This document shows positions 29,470 through 38,645 of a DNA stretch of 64,000 nucleotides, one piece after another. The first letter of the stretch is position 1. Each line of letters opens with the position of its first letter. This DNA is from Oleispira antarctica RB-8 (lineage in GTDB: Bacteria; Pseudomonadota; Gammaproteobacteria; Pseudomonadales; Oceanobacteraceae). The notes below the pieces were generated by a model. The model did no database searches, was not told where the DNA came from, and worked only from the letters and a program-made list of their open reading frames with translations. A program made the translations under genes and the position numbers. Location of the stretch: assembly GCA_000967895.1 (NCBI GenBank), contig FO203512.1:3185350-3249349 (forward strand), read 5' to 3'.

Positions 29470-31830
29470 ATGAACACACTTCGCTTATTAGTAATAATAT
29501 GCTTCCTGTCTACCCTCGCGGGTTGCCAACAGGAATATAGTGGTGATGTCGGTGGGGCATCCGTACAAAGCGATTTCGATTTTGGCAATTATAATGCCGA
29601 AGGCGCACGACTTTATGGTCAGCAATGTGCTGGCTGTCACGGTGTGGAAGGCAACGGAACTCAGATTGGAAAACCGCTGGTTGCCTGCGCTACTTGCACA
29701 AATATTTCTTCATTGGCTAAAGAAATATCCTTAACGATGCCTATTGGCCAAAATACTAAAGTAACCGATTGTGATGGGCAGTGTGCGAATGACGTCGCTG
29801 AATATATTATGTATGCCTTTAACGGTTTATCTCTTTACCAAGCTACCTCCAGTTTAAAAGGCGTATCAACACAACCCTTAACCAATACACTTCGAAATGC
29901 GACTGTTCAATTAGCCGGTCGCCTTCCTACCGATGCAGAAATAGCCCAAGTCACCAACGAAGGTGAAGCTGGATTTTCTAGTGTTATGGCGAGAGCGATG
30001 AATGAAGACGAATTTTATGTTCGCCTGACTGAAATTTTTAATGACGTTTTCTTAACCGATAAGTACCTAAGAGTGAACCAATTTAATGGCGCATTAAATC
30101 TGTTGGACAGAGATGATTACCCAAATAGAAATTGGTACGACACGGCTTATCCTGACATTGAGGGCGAAGAAGCTGAACAGAAGGCTCAAGATGAAATCAA
30201 CAATGATAATCGAGGCTGTTCTAATATTTTTGCCAATGACGCTGTTGCGCGTGAAGGCTTAGAACTGATTAATTATATTGTTCGTAACAACCGCCCGATC
30301 ACCGAACTCGTAACGGCTGACTACACAATGGTGAACTGGTACAGCCAAAAAGTTTACGACGCCGTTCTTACCGATCCAGAAGCTAGCTTTACTGAGTTAA
30401 ATGACGAGAATGCTCCCTGCGAAGCCTATTCATCCAGTTATTCTAGCGCCACTTTACGTTACGACCCTTCCGATTTTAAACCCGCAAAAATCGCGGGGAT
30501 CCCCCATGCGGGCATATTAACATCAGCAATGTTTTTAAATCGTTTTCCAACGACTGAGACCAATCTAAATCGCCATCGCTCCTACATGGTTTATAAAATG
30601 TTTTTGGATACTGATATTTTAGCCATTAAAGGTTCTCGTCCTGGAGACTCAATTGATACGACAAGTACCTTCCCTACGTTACAAAATCCAGATTGTTATA
30701 CTTGCCATTTAGTAATGGACCCCGTTGCTTCTACTTTTCAGCACTGGGATGATCGCGGACGCTACAAACCTAATAACCTATGGCCCTCTTCTATTGAAGC
30801 CGCAGGATTAGCCGGCAAGGTGCTGACTAAATCAGGTGGTGGAAGTGATTTTGACGCAATGTTGCAATGGTTAGGTCATGAAATAGCTCAAGATTCTCGC
30901 TATATACGAGCAATGACTCGCCATCTTTATAAAGGCATCATAGGTCAGGATCTTTTAAGCGCACCGAGTAATAATGCTGATGCTGATGCTGATGTCTATG
31001 CCGATGCCGTTATTGCCTACAACGCACAACGGGGCATCTTAGCCAATATTGGACAAACCATGGTAGCTGATAACTGGAATATAAAAACAGCGATTACCGC
31101 TTTATTATTAAGCCCATATTATCGAGCTAATACGATTGATACTGACAAAATTAAAGCAGCAAATCACATCGGCTCCGCACGTCTTTTAAGCCCTGAAATG
31201 CTACAAAGAAAGCTCAAAGCCACCTTAGGTTTTGATTGGTATGAATTACGCAACAACGATGTCGAGAACCGCATTATGTTTGGTGGCATAGACTCTGACT
31301 CCGTTATTGAACGCATCCATAATCCAAGTGGGTTAATGGTTGCAATGCAAGAACGTATGGCTGTCGAAATGGCTTGTCGTGCAACGGCCTTTGATTTTAC
31401 AAAAGTCAGAACATCTGAAATTAATGAACGCCGCCTATTCAGGTTTGTTAGTCCAGATATCGAGCCTTATGATGCCGATGGCATTGAACTGCTATCAAAT
31501 ATCGAGGCCATTAAAGAGAACATTCAGTATCTACACAACACACTGTTAAGTGAAAGCCTTCCTCTATCACATGCCGAAATTGATGCAACGTATCAGTTAT
31601 TTTTATCGACGTGGCAAATAGGGCAAGCAATGGCTGCAAATCCAGACAGTTTTTCACCCAGACCTTCCGAAAATATGGAATATACCTGCAGCGCTCGCTG
31701 GGATAGAGAAAACAATGATCAAGGCTTAGATAATGCATTACGTATTACCAAAGATAAAAACTACGTAATTCGTTCTTGGATGGCGGTTATGACCTATTTA
31801 CTTTCTGACTACCGTTATATTTACGAATAA
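29470..31830 (+). CDS. Di-heme c-type cytochrome lipoprotein with DUF1588-like domain
   Basis: 786 residues from ATG 29470. An earlier GTG (29398) opens the frame, but this start gives a clean lipoprotein signal MNTLRLLVIICFLSTLAGC. Two CxxCH heme sites are visible: CAGCH (53-57) in an N-terminal cytochrome c domain, and CYTCH (409-413) inside NPDCYTCHLVMDP with HWDDRGRY shortly after, which matches DUF1588-type proteins. A large part is without known motif. It is the first gene of a co-directional envelope cluster ending with ApbE at 36015. Role: probably periplasmic electron transfer or oxidation; substrate unknown. Confidence 0.8.
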   Translation: MNTLRLLVIICFLSTLAGCQQEYSGDVGGASVQSDFDFGNYNAEGARLYGQQCAGCHGVEGNGTQIGKPLVACATCTNISSLAKEISLTMPIGQNTKVTDCDGQCANDVAEYIMYAFNGLSLYQATSSLKGVSTQPLTNTLRNATVQLAGRLPTDAEIAQVTNEGEAGFSSVMARAMNEDEFYVRLTEIFNDVFLTDKYLRVNQFNGALNLLDRDDYPNRNWYDTAYPDIEGEEAEQKAQDEINNDNRGCSNIFANDAVAREGLELINYIVRNNRPITELVTADYTMVNWYSQKVYDAVLTDPEASFTELNDENAPCEAYSSSYSSATLRYDPSDFKPAKIAGIPHAGILTSAMFLNRFPTTETNLNRHRSYMVYKMFLDTDILAIKGSRPGDSIDTTSTFPTLQNPDCYTCHLVMDPVASTFQHWDDRGRYKPNNLWPSSIEAAGLAGKVLTKSGGGSDFDAMLQWLGHEIAQDSRYIRAMTRHLYKGIIGQDLLSAPSNNADADADVYADAVIAYNAQRGILANIGQTMVADNWNIKTAITALLLSPYYRANTIDTDKIKAANHIGSARLLSPEMLQRKLKATLGFDWYELRNNDVENRIMFGGIDSDSVIERIHNPSGLMVAMQERMAVEMACRATAFDFTKVRTSEINERRLFRFVSPDIEPYDADGIELLSNIEAIKENIQYLHNTLLSESLPLSHAEIDATYQLFLSTWQIGQAMAANPDSFSPRPSENMEYTCSARWDRENNDQGLDNALRITKDKNYVIRSWMAVMTYLLSDYRYIYE

Positions 31831-31840
31831 GGGGATTGCC

Positions 31841-33196
31841 ATGAAACGCCGTAATTTTATACAAATGCTTGCAGCGACTGGCATGACAGCCAGCCTCCCA
31901 TTAACCGCATCTAAAGCTCATGCAGCAGCACCTGATCACTTTTTAGTAATGGTCAATGCGGGTGGCGGTTGGGACCCTACGTCATTGTGCGATCCTAAAG
32001 GAAATTTAAGTCAGTATTTATCTGAACGACCTGATGCTCGAAATGAAGGGTCTATTAATTCTGTCGCGATCAATACAGAAACCAAAAGGAACCCTGTTTC
32101 AGGTATGACTTGGAGCGACACGCCTAGGATCAATAATAATGATGATACAACGGCTCGAGTTGATACTCAGTTTCAAAATTTCTTCACCACGTATCACGAC
32201 AAACTGACGGTTATTAATGGCATTGATAATGGCACGAACAACCACTCTTCCGGCAACCGAGCGACTTGGAGTGGTAATTTAGAAGTAGGTTATCCAAGCT
32301 TGGCTGCATTATTTGCGGCGAGCAAAAATCCGAGTTTGCCCATGGCGTATATCAGTAATGGAGGATACGACTTTACCGCATCCCTTGTTTCTCGTGCCCG
32401 AGCCAGTAGTGCAGGGTTTATTGATCGCCTGGCTGATCCGAATAGCGATAAATACCATTATCGTAATGACGATCAAAGTACTGATATCTATGCTCAAATT
32501 AGGCAAGCTCAAGCTGAGCGCTTAGCAAGACAAAAGATCAATGAAGCCTTACCACTACGCAGACAGCAATTGAACCAGCTTTTTACAGTACGCCAAGAAG
32601 ACAATAATTTAGCCCAACTTAGTGCTGAAAAAACCATCATTGAAGCAATTGTTCCTACCAATGATCATATGTATAACCGCGATCAAAATTTTAAAAAACA
32701 AGCCTCTTTAATTGCGGCTGCTTTTAAAGCTGGCATCGCCGCAAGCGCCAACCTAAGCACAGGCGGCTTTGATACTCACGGTAATCACGATAACAGCCAA
32801 TATCAAAATTTAGGGGACTTACTTGAAGGCGTTGCCTATTTACAAGAAGCCTTAACGGCTGCTGGTATCGCCGATAAAACGACTGTTGTTATTGGTTCTG
32901 ATTTTGGCCGTACCCCCTACTACAATTCAGGCAACGGTAAAGATCATTGGCCCGTAACCAGCGTGATGGTGATGCATCCAACCAACAGCGGCAAGGGAGG
33001 AAATGTATTTGGGGCTTCTACAGATAAATTTAGAGCACAAATGCTAAACCGAACAACGGGACAGCCTGATGAATTTGGCCAATTATTAACACCCGCTCAT
33101 ATCAATCTGGCATTGCGTAAAGAGCTAGGGATTCATAATGATGCCCTGACGGCTGGGTTCCCATTAAATGTAGATGATTTTTCAATCTTTTCATAA
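31841..33196 (+). CDS. Tat-exported DUF1501-like protein
   Basis: 451 residues with a Tat-type signal (KRRNFIQMLAATGM, then ALTASKAHAA-like region and an AxA cleavage site). The mature part has VMVNAGGGWDPTSLCDPKG, ANLSTGGFDTHGNHDNSQ and VVIGSDFGRTPYYN, which fit DUF1501 proteins of the alkaline-phosphatase-like superfamily. These are often encoded beside DUF1588/DUF1592-type cytochromes, as here (10 bp after). Whether it is an active hydrolase or a partner of the cytochrome is unknown. Confidence 0.82.
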   Translation: MKRRNFIQMLAATGMTASLPLTASKAHAAAPDHFLVMVNAGGGWDPTSLCDPKGNLSQYLSERPDARNEGSINSVAINTETKRNPVSGMTWSDTPRINNNDDTTARVDTQFQNFFTTYHDKLTVINGIDNGTNNHSSGNRATWSGNLEVGYPSLAALFAASKNPSLPMAYISNGGYDFTASLVSRARASSAGFIDRLADPNSDKYHYRNDDQSTDIYAQIRQAQAERLARQKINEALPLRRQQLNQLFTVRQEDNNLAQLSAEKTIIEAIVPTNDHMYNRDQNFKKQASLIAAAFKAGIAASANLSTGGFDTHGNHDNSQYQNLGDLLEGVAYLQEALTAAGIADKTTVVIGSDFGRTPYYNSGNGKDHWPVTSVMVMHPTNSGKGGNVFGASTDKFRAQMLNRTTGQPDEFGQLLTPAHINLALRKELGIHNDALTAGFPLNVDDFSIFS

Positions 33197-33208
33197 GGAT
33201 ATAATTAG

Positions 33209-33724
33209 ATGATAAGCAAACAACTAAAGTCTCTGGCCATGTTTAGCGGCCTCTTTCTAGCCTTAATCACTAACAATGCTTTTGCTATTAATGTGGGCGA
33301 TACCGCTCCTAATTTTAAGTTGCCACGCTTAGAAACCGAAGGCAGTATTCAACTTAAGTTTTATCGTGGCAAAGTCGTTTATGTCGATTTTTGGGCTTCT
33401 TGGTGTGGTCCTTGCCGATTATCATTACCGGAGTTAAACAAATTGCGTAAGCAATATCGCAGACAAGGCTTTGAGGTCATTGCGATTAACTTAGATGAAG
33501 AAAAAGATGAGGCTATGGCATTTCTAAAAGAATTTCCTGTGGCTTATCCAACGGCTCGCGATGTAGAAGGCACAACACCGGACGAATATGGTCTGAAAGG
33601 AATGCCAACAGCCTATTTAATTGACCGCCAAGGTAAAGTAAGCTGGATTCATGAAGGTTTTAAAATAACGGATGCTGAAGCACTTAGCACCAAAATTGCT
33701 TCTTTGCTAAAGAGCAAAAAATAA
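33209..33724 (+). CDS. TlpA-type periplasmic thioredoxin
   Basis: 171 residues: Sec signal peptide (to about residue 26, FAI), then a thioredoxin fold with WASWCGPCRLSLPEL and the cis-Pro in KGMPTAYLI. It resembles TlpA/ResA, which reduce disulfides in the periplasm, for instance for heme attachment. It lies 12 bp after the DUF1501 gene and 4 bp before the DUF4266 lipoprotein. It probably serves the disulfides or heme sites of this cluster. Confidence 0.92.
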   Translation: MISKQLKSLAMFSGLFLALITNNAFAINVGDTAPNFKLPRLETEGSIQLKFYRGKVVYVDFWASWCGPCRLSLPELNKLRKQYRRQGFEVIAINLDEEKDEAMAFLKEFPVAYPTARDVEGTTPDEYGLKGMPTAYLIDRQGKVSWIHEGFKITDAEALSTKIASLLKSKK

Positions 33725-33727
33725 CTT

Positions 33728-33943
33728 ATGAATCAAATTATTCTGCTTGCTGTCCTCACCTCCTGTATTTTTGCCTCTGGCTGCAGTACGGTTAAACCTT
33801 GGCAGCGAGGGTATTTATCGAAAGACATCATGACCTCGGCTGTCGATCCATTAGGCAGCTCTCTCGACAATCATATTTATTTCAGTAAAGAAGGTTCTTC
33901 GGGTGGTGGTCAAGCCGCTGGCGGCGGCTGCGGTTGTAACTGA
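33728..33943 (+). CDS. DUF4266 lipoprotein
   Basis: 71 residues. Lipoprotein signal with lipobox ASGC (Cys19), then VKPWQRGYLSKDIM, the DUF4266 signature, HIYFSKEGSSGGG and a Gly-rich tail ending GGGCGCN. The C-terminal CGC could be redox-active or metal binding. The function is unknown. It is placed between TlpA and the DUF3570 barrel. Confidence 0.88.
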   Translation: MNQIILLAVLTSCIFASGCSTVKPWQRGYLSKDIMTSAVDPLGSSLDNHIYFSKEGSSGGGQAAGGGCGCN

Positions 33944-33957
33944 GAAGGAACTCATAC

Positions 33958-35118
33958 ATGAAAAAAATAACAGCTCTCAGCGCATTATCCGCAGCAGCTA
34001 TGGCCATTCCAGCTCAAGCGGAAGTAGCCCCTACCGATAAAATTTTCAGCTATCGCTATACCAGCTATCAAGAGTCCGATGCCCCTAGAGAACGTACCTT
34101 CACACCTGAATTAGGGCGCTATCAAATCGAGGTTCAACAGTTTGGCTATCAAACGCCATTAGACGAATCATGGTATTTAGCCAGTGAATTGCAATTCGAA
34201 ACAATGAGCGGTGCCTCGCCAACACAAACTTATAAAGATGCAAATGGGAAAAGTGCTTTAACCATGAGTGGTGCAAGTATTGAAGAACAAAGAATCGATA
34301 TAAAAGTTGCTCCAAAAAAATATTTTGCTCATGGAACCGCTGGTGGCTTAGTCGCTCTGTCGAAAGAGAATGACTATGAATCTATAGCTCTAGGATTAGA
34401 TGGTACTCTCGAAATATTCGATAAACACACAACATTAATTGGTTCTTTATCAGTTAGTAATGACAAGTTATCACCAACGGATGCCAGAATTTCAGCATCG
34501 CGTACCGAGGCAGATGGCCGTAAAAAACGCAGCTTTTCGGTATACGAAGGTATTAATCAGATTATTGATAAGTACAGTAGCTTCCAAGCAGGAATTAGTT
34601 ATACACAGCTAACAGGATATTTATCAGATCCTTATAAGTTTGAAGACAGACGCCCAGGTAGTCGTGATCAAGTCACTTTTTCTGTGCAGCATAAGCAGTT
34701 TTCTAACGTACTCGATGGTGCAGCACTTCATTCCAGTTATCGTTATTATTACGATGATTGGGGAATTGAATCGCATACGTTAGATGTCAAATGGGCACAG
34801 TCATTCAATCTGGGAAAAACGCGTTTAATTGCAACCCCCCTCGTGCGTTATTACACTCAAACGAAAGCAAATTTTTATTCTTTAGAACAAAACCCTACCG
34901 ATGATCTTCTTAATTCCAGCGATTATCGATTATCCAGTTACGGGGCGATTACCATTGGTCTCAACAGCGAGCTGAAGTTCAAACAATGGGCGTTGCATCT
35001 TGATTGGCAGCAGTATACTAGCCGTGAAATAATGGCTTTATTTGGTCGTGATAGCGATGAGACACCAGCACTAGTGAACTTTTCTACTTTTACCGCTGGT
35101 ATCGATTATAAATTCTAG
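33958..35118 (+). CDS. DUF3570 outer-membrane beta-barrel protein
   Basis: 386 residues with a Sec signal (cleavage near AQAE, residues 19-22) and alternating amphipathic strands to the C-terminal aromatic residue (ends DYKF), as in outer-membrane barrels. Two copies of TMSGAS lie at residues 82-87 and 102-107; these resemble the [ST]GA[ST] core of ApbE flavinylation motifs (ETMSGAS for the first). The family function is unknown. It lies 15 bp after DUF4266 and 13 bp before the ApbE-like gene, so it is part of one transcription unit. Confidence 0.88.
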   Translation: MKKITALSALSAAAMAIPAQAEVAPTDKIFSYRYTSYQESDAPRERTFTPELGRYQIEVQQFGYQTPLDESWYLASELQFETMSGASPTQTYKDANGKSALTMSGASIEEQRIDIKVAPKKYFAHGTAGGLVALSKENDYESIALGLDGTLEIFDKHTTLIGSLSVSNDKLSPTDARISASRTEADGRKKRSFSVYEGINQIIDKYSSFQAGISYTQLTGYLSDPYKFEDRRPGSRDQVTFSVQHKQFSNVLDGAALHSSYRYYYDDWGIESHTLDVKWAQSFNLGKTRLIATPLVRYYTQTKANFYSLEQNPTDDLLNSSDYRLSSYGAITIGLNSELKFKQWALHLDWQQYTSREIMALFGRDSDETPALVNFSTFTAGIDYKF

Positions 35119-35130
35119 TAACCTTAGCTT

Positions 35131-36015
35131 ATGAATTTTCATCAACACAACTTCACCGCCATGGCTTCTCCTTGTCAGTTCTTATTACAAGGAGAAGCCG
35201 CGTTAATGCAACAAGCCTGTATAAAAGCTCAAGCAGAAGTACAGCGCATCGAGAAAAAGTACAGCCGTTACCTTGATTCAAGCCTGCTACAAACGATCAA
35301 TAAAAATGCCGGAATTAAAAGTACGACCATTGATGCTGAAACAGCGGGTTTATTAAATTATGCTGATCTCTGCTATCAACAAAGCGATGGAAATTTTGAT
35401 ATAACGTCTGGCATTCTACGGCGCGTATGGAATTTCAAATCAAACAGTCTTCCCGACGAAAAAACGATTCAACAGCTTTTACCTTTAATTAATTGGTACT
35501 CAGTACAATGGGATCAAAATACAATATTTTTGCCTGAAAAAAACATGGAAATCGATTTTGGAGGTTTCGGAAAAGAATATGCGGCGGACAGAGCGGCGGA
35601 GATTTTTCAGTCTTTAGGAATACAACATGGTCTTGTTGATCTCGGCGGAGATATTCGAATTATTGGTGATAAAGCCGACAAATCTGGTTGGGATATTGGC
35701 ATACGAAATCCATCCCAACCCGAATCAGCTATTTCTCATATCACACTGCATCAAGGTGCTATGGCCACCAGTGGAAACTACGAACGCTTCATGCAGGTAA
35801 AGCATCAACACTATTGCCATATTCTAAAGGCAAATACAGGCTGGCCGGTCAATCACTGGGCTTCTGTTACCATTCTTGCTCCACAATGTCTTGTTGCAGG
35901 CAGTCTTGCGACGTTAACCATGCTCGCAGAACAAAAAGGCGAAAAATGGATAAGAGAGCAAGAAATTCCTTTTCTAGCCATTGATCTTAAAGGCTTACAG
36001 TTATCAAACTTTTAG
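35131..36015 (+). CDS. apbE: ApbE-like FAD:protein FMN transferase, no signal peptide
   Basis: 294 residues. Family motifs: ASPCQFLL, DGNFDITSG (86-94), DFGGFGKEYAADRA, LVDLGGDIRI, GAMATSGNYERF, and HILKANTGWPV. It should attach FMN to Ser/Thr in a target protein. The usual metal-site ADALAT motif reads AGSLAT (256-261), with Gly257 in place of Asp, and the usual HIIDPxTG reads HILKANTG. No signal peptide is possible, since an in-frame stop (35125) lies just before the ATG. Most relatives are periplasmic, so this is odd. Last gene of the cluster. Confidence 0.85.
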   Translation: MNFHQHNFTAMASPCQFLLQGEAALMQQACIKAQAEVQRIEKKYSRYLDSSLLQTINKNAGIKSTTIDAETAGLLNYADLCYQQSDGNFDITSGILRRVWNFKSNSLPDEKTIQQLLPLINWYSVQWDQNTIFLPEKNMEIDFGGFGKEYAADRAAEIFQSLGIQHGLVDLGGDIRIIGDKADKSGWDIGIRNPSQPESAISHITLHQGAMATSGNYERFMQVKHQHYCHILKANTGWPVNHWASVTILAPQCLVAGSLATLTMLAEQKGEKWIREQEIPFLAIDLKGLQLSNF

Positions 36016-36178
36016 ATTTTCATTTATTAATATCCTGCCATTATTTTAAATAATACTGTCCTTTCACCTTACGATTAACACCTTCTGGTTATTTCTGCCC
36101 TGTGCTAAAGTCGAGCGATCTCATTTAAATAATAATTACACTGTATTCAAAATAAGAATCGTCATTTCGGGGTTTTAG

Positions 36179-37675
36179 ATGTTTAAAGATTACGTCAATC
36201 ATGATGCACTGGGCTTGGCTCAGTTGATTAAAAACAAAGATATTAGCGCAAGTGAGCTATTGGATACTGCCATCGCTCAAGCTGAACAAGAAAACCCAGC
36301 CATCAACGCGATTATTACGAAGCTCTACGACTTTGGGCATCAACAAATTAAACACGGTTTACCGGAAGGACCTTTTTCAGGCGTCCCTTTTTTATTAAAA
36401 GATTTATTAGGTTCTTTAGAAGGAACCCCATTGAGCAATGGCAGCGCCGCCTTCAAAGGCAACATTTCGCCCAGTGATAGTGAAATGGTTAAACGTTATA
36501 AGTCTTCTGGACTGGTCATTTTTGGCAAAACGAATACTCCAGAGTTTGGATTAATGGGGGTCACTGAACCTAAGGCATTTGGTCCCACTCGAAATCCTTG
36601 GAATTTGAACCATACACCAGGCGGCTCAAGTGGAGGCTCCGGTGCTGCTATTGCTGCGGGGATCGTCCCTATGGCATCCGGCGGCGATGGCGGTGGCTCT
36701 ATTCGTATTCCCGCGGCTTGCTGTGGATTGTTCGGTTTAAAGCCTTCTCGTGGCCGCACCCCAACAGGGCCTTACTTTAGTGAGTATTGGGATGGTGCCG
36801 CAGCGGAACATGTATTAACACGATCGGTACGTGATAGTGCTGCCATGTTAGATGTCGTTGCAGGGCCTGATGGTAGTTCACCCTATCCTGTGCGCAAAGA
36901 GACAGGTTATTTAACCTGTTTAGAAGAACCTGTTCGTCCATTAAAAATTGCTTATACCGTACAATCTTTTTTTGACCGCCCTGTCACAGAAGATGCCATA
37001 AAATCCGTTCAACATACCGTTAAACTCTTAGAATCTCTTGGGCATACTGTTGAAGCGGTTCATCCTTATATCAATGCGAATGACCTTACGGATAGTTATT
37101 TAACGATGTATTACGGGCATGTCGCAGCAGACTTAGAATTTGCAGCAAAGCTACTCAATAGTAATTTCAGTAATTTAGATGTAGAAGATACAACCAAACT
37201 AATGGGCTATATCGGTAAAAAGATTTCGGCTGAGCAGTTTGTCACCGCTAAGCGTCGCTGGAATAATTTCAGCCAAAGCATGCATGCTTTGCATCAAGAG
37301 TATGATTTGCTATTAACACCGACATTAGGCAGTGAGCCTGTCCGCATCGGCGAATTTGATTTGGGGTTACTCGACAGAATAGGCACTAAAGTCGTTAATG
37401 CTTTGGGCTTGCAGAACCTGTTATTAAAGTCAGGCTTAACAAAAAAACTCGCGTTAGAAAATTTAGAAAAACTTCCCTTTACTCAGCTTGCAAATCTCAC
37501 TGGGCAGCCAGCCATGTCAGTGCCGTTATATTGGACTGAATCAGGTTTGCCTCTAGGTTCTCAATTCATAGCCCCTTTGGGCGATGAAAAAACATTATTA
37601 CAACTCGCTCACCAACTGGAACAAGCCCAGCCTTGGTTCGATAAAACCCCAGCTAAAGAAAAGGCATCATCATGA
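36179..37675 (+). CDS. Amidase (amidase-signature family)
   Basis: 498 residues with the Ser-cisSer-Lys triad visible: K74 in FLLKDLLG, S150/S151 in TPGGSSGGSGAA, and the nucleophile S174 in GDGGGSIRIPA. Substrate not readable; the family includes fatty-acid amide, aryl and 6-aminohexanoate amidases. It overlaps the SDR gene start by 4 bp (ATGA), so the two are coupled. Confidence 0.92.
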   Translation: MFKDYVNHDALGLAQLIKNKDISASELLDTAIAQAEQENPAINAIITKLYDFGHQQIKHGLPEGPFSGVPFLLKDLLGSLEGTPLSNGSAAFKGNISPSDSEMVKRYKSSGLVIFGKTNTPEFGLMGVTEPKAFGPTRNPWNLNHTPGGSSGGSGAAIAAGIVPMASGGDGGGSIRIPAACCGLFGLKPSRGRTPTGPYFSEYWDGAAAEHVLTRSVRDSAAMLDVVAGPDGSSPYPVRKETGYLTCLEEPVRPLKIAYTVQSFFDRPVTEDAIKSVQHTVKLLESLGHTVEAVHPYINANDLTDSYLTMYYGHVAADLEFAAKLLNSNFSNLDVEDTTKLMGYIGKKISAEQFVTAKRRWNNFSQSMHALHQEYDLLLTPTLGSEPVRIGEFDLGLLDRIGTKVVNALGLQNLLLKSGLTKKLALENLEKLPFTQLANLTGQPAMSVPLYWTESGLPLGSQFIAPLGDEKTLLQLAHQLEQAQPWFDKTPAKEKASS

Positions 37676-38547
37676 AAACTGTTTTAATCACTGGCTGTTC
37701 ATCCGGCATTGGCCGCGCTCTTTGTGAAAAATATTTAACAAAAGGATTTCATGTTTATGCCAGTGCTCGCAATATTCGCAGCCTAAATGACTTAGATGAA
37801 CATTCTAATCTCACCAAACTGACTTTAGATGTTAACAGCCAAAGCAGTATACATAATGCGATTGCCCACATTAAACAAGATAATAACTACCTTGATGTAC
37901 TGATCAATAATGCAGGCTATGCCGCCATGGGCCCCTTGGCAGATATGCCTCTCGAAGACCTTCGCGCACAATTTGAAACGAATGTCTTTGCTCCGATGGA
38001 ATTGACCAAGGCCTGTTTACCCTTTTTGATGGCGAAAAAAGAGCTAGCGAAAAAGGAGACGACCAAAAACGCCCAACAACATAACGCTCAAGTTGTAAAC
38101 ATTGGCTCGGTATCAGGGATCACGACAACACCTTTTTCAGGGGCTTATTGCGCAACCAAAGCTGCTCTGCACTCTTTATCTGATGCCCAAAGAATGGAGC
38201 TAGCGCCTTTTGGTATCGATGTAATTACCGTACAACCTGGAGCCATTGAATCAAAGTTTGGCGATAACTCTCTAAACAATGTATTAGCACGCATTACTCC
38301 TCAATCACTTTATGCACCGTTAAAAGAAGCGATTCAAGCTCGCGCTACTGCCTCACAAGATAACCCAACCCCCGCGGCAGAATTTGCAGACACTTTAGTT
38401 GAGCAATTATTAAACAATCCGAAAGCCGTGATTCGAATTGGCAATGGTAGTTTTGGTTTGCCCTTATTGAAACGCTGGTTACCTGTGGCAATACTGGATA
38501 AGATACTGAGCAAGAAGTTCAACTTAACGTCGTTAGCCAAGCGCTAG
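37672..38547 (+). CDS. Short-chain dehydrogenase/reductase
   Basis: 291-residue classical SDR. Cofactor motif ITGCSSGIGRAL near the N-terminus, structural NNAG, catalytic Ser in IGSVSG and YCATK active-site Tyr/Lys. The ending PGAIES and length are typical of NAD(P)-dependent oxidoreductases. It is coupled to the amidase upstream; the substrate is unknown. Confidence 0.92.
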   Translation: MKTVLITGCSSGIGRALCEKYLTKGFHVYASARNIRSLNDLDEHSNLTKLTLDVNSQSSIHNAIAHIKQDNNYLDVLINNAGYAAMGPLADMPLEDLRAQFETNVFAPMELTKACLPFLMAKKELAKKETTKNAQQHNAQVVNIGSVSGITTTPFSGAYCATKAALHSLSDAQRMELAPFGIDVITVQPGAIESKFGDNSLNNVLARITPQSLYAPLKEAIQARATASQDNPTPAAEFADTLVEQLLNNPKAVIRIGNGSFGLPLLKRWLPVAILDKILSKKFNLTSLAKR

Positions 38548-38645
38548 CGAGAATGAACTTTATGAAGATGTTCTTACTCTCTATACAATAATTAGATCTG
38601 CACTCAGCCCCGGCTGACTTGTAAACAATAAGGTTATTCACTCGT

